From Gammaproteobacteria bacterium (lineage in GTDB: Bacteria > Pseudomonadota > Gammaproteobacteria > Steroidobacterales > Woeseiaceae): a stretch of DNA of 38,083 nt. The stretch is taken from contig JAUHYO010000003.1 of the NCBI GenBank assembly GCA_030426325.1, forward strand, positions 1-38,083. Direction: 5' to 3'. The first letter of the stretch is position 1; each line of letters begins with the position of its first letter. The notes under the pieces were generated by a model. It had not been told where the DNA came from. It worked only from the letters and a program-made list of their open reading frames with translations, and did not search any database. A program made the translations under genes and the position numbers. This document shows positions 36,828-38,083 of the stretch, one piece after another.

Positions 36828-38083
36828 AGTTGGAGCTCGTCATCGTCGGTGCCGGGCCGGCGGGATTGAGCGCGGCGGCCCACGCCGAAAAGCTGGGTCT
36901 GACTTACCTGCTGCTGGAGAGCAGCAAAGCACCGGCGAATACCATCCAGCGCTACCAGAAAGGCAAGCATGTCATGGCCGAACCTGCGGTAGTGCCGTTA
37001 CGCAGCGACCTTCGATTCTCGGCAGGAACTCGTGAAGCTATTCTCGACAGCTGGGAAAGCGGCATTAACAGCCTCGGTGTCAACGTTCGGTACAACGCTG
37101 AGGTTGTCGCGATACGCGGAGAACGGCCCGACCTCGTTTTATCACTCGCCGGCGGCGAAAACCTGACGGCCGAAAACGTCATTCTGTCGATCGGCCTGCA
37201 GGGCAATCCACGCAAAATCGGCGTCGAAGGCGAAACAGACCGCAGTGTGCAGTACACGCTGGACGATCCCGACGAATACCGCGGCGAGACCATCGCCGTC
37301 GTTGGTGCCGGCGACGCCGCCATTGAGAATGCAGTCGCACTGGCGCGCAACAACACAGTCATCATCATCAATCGCCGCGACGAGTTCGCGCGCGCAAAAG
37401 ACGGCAACCTCACCCTGATAACCCGCGCGATCGAAGACGAATCGATCAGCTGCTTTTACAACACGGGCGTCGCATCAATAGAACCTTCGGTCGCAATCAA
37501 TTTAAACACCGAAACCGGCGAAACACGCCTGCCCTGCGACCGCATCATTGCCAGAATCGGCGCAATCCCGCCGCGAAAGTTTGTGGAGTCGACGGGTATC
37601 CGCTTCCCGAGCGACGACCCAACGACGTTGCCGGAACTGAGCAGCCAATACGAGTCGAACGTGCCGGGTCTGTATGTTATCGGAGCGCTGGGCGGTTACC
37701 CGCTGATCAAACAGGCGATGAACCAGGGTTACGAAGTTGTCGAGTTCATCAAAGGCAACGAAATTCTTCCAGCGGATCACGGCATTCTCGAAGAGAAGTT
37801 TCAACACCTGCCCTACGACAAGAGCGTCGACGAAACGCTGGAGATTATTCGCGACAACATACCCTTGTTCGAAAACGTCAATGGCCTGGTCCTGCGCGAA
37901 CTGGTACTCGCCAGTACACTGCTGACGCCGGCAAAATCAGACGTCATATTTCACAAGAATGATTACACCAATACGTTCATTTCGATCGTCGAAGGGGAGG
38001 TTGATGTCGAGACTGACAGCGGCAACCTCATTACGCTGGGACCGGGTCAATTTTTCGGCGAAATGAGCCTGTTGTCGGGTCGT
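36824..38083 (+). CDS. FAD/NAD(P)-dependent oxidoreductase with C-terminal cyclic-nucleotide-binding domain (3' truncated by window)
   Basis: GTG start overlapping the FecR stop (GTGA). MKLELVIVGAGPAGLSAAAHAEKLG...IAVVGAGDAAIENAVALA...NVPGLYVIGALGGYPLIKQAMNQGYEVVEFI...FISIVEGEVDVETDSGNLITLGPGQFFGEMSLLSGR. Absent from the ORF track. Confidence 0.88.
   Translation, partial: MKLELVIVGAGPAGLSAAAHAEKLGLTYLLLESSKAPANTIQRYQKGKHVMAEPAVVPLRSDLRFSAGTREAILDSWESGINSLGVNVRYNAEVVAIRGERPDLVLSLAGGENLTAENVILSIGLQGNPRKIGVEGETDRSVQYTLDDPDEYRGETIAVVGAGDAAIENAVALARNNTVIIINRRDEFARAKDGNLTLITRAIEDESISCFYNTGVASIEPSVAINLNTETGETRLPCDRIIARIGAIPPRKFVESTGIRFPSDDPTTLPELSSQYESNVPGLYVIGALGGYPLIKQAMNQGYEVVEFIKGNEILPADHGILEEKFQHLPYDKSVDETLEIIRDNIPLFENVNGLVLRELVLASTLLTPAKSDVIFHKNDYTNTFISIVEGEVDVETDSGNLITLGPGQFFGEMSLLSGR

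Noticed and set aside
1-38083. tRNA/rRNA genes, CRISPR array, transposase or integrase, restriction or toxin-antitoxin genes
   Set aside because: None recognised on reading the sequence and ORF translations; no regularly spaced direct repeats or IS-type terminal repeats seen.

Overview
This 38 kb window looks like a gammaproteobacterial chromosome segment; taxonomy is inferred from gene content and was not tested. The left third holds conserved genes: a partial LptM-like lipoprotein, polA, engB, cytochrome c4, a lipoprotein DsbA, an L,D-transpeptidase, a DUF885 protein, and an RND permease plus adaptor. The polA-engB intergenic region folds by eye into two C-rich-loop hairpins and a strong terminator, at the same locus as Spot 42/ErsA, so a trans-acting sRNA is likely there. 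The middle (about 12.5-31.3 kb) is an accessory island. It has five sulfotransferase-fold genes (three TPR fusions, two shorter divergent ones), two 2OG-Fe(II) hydroxylases, a transglutaminase-TPR lipoprotein, an esterase, three tandem secreted DUF547 paralogs with acidic tails, and a TonB-dependent receptor. It could be an uncharacterised hydroxylation/sulfation modification system. The right end is a translationally coupled operon: CHASE2 class III nucleotide cyclase, SLAM/DUF560-like TPR-beta-barrel, FecR protein with a possible TbpB-like barrel, and an FAD oxidoreductase fused to a cyclic-nucleotide-binding domain. The last gene has a GTG start, runs off the window, and is absent from the ORF track. 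No tRNA, rRNA, CRISPR array or transposase was seen.
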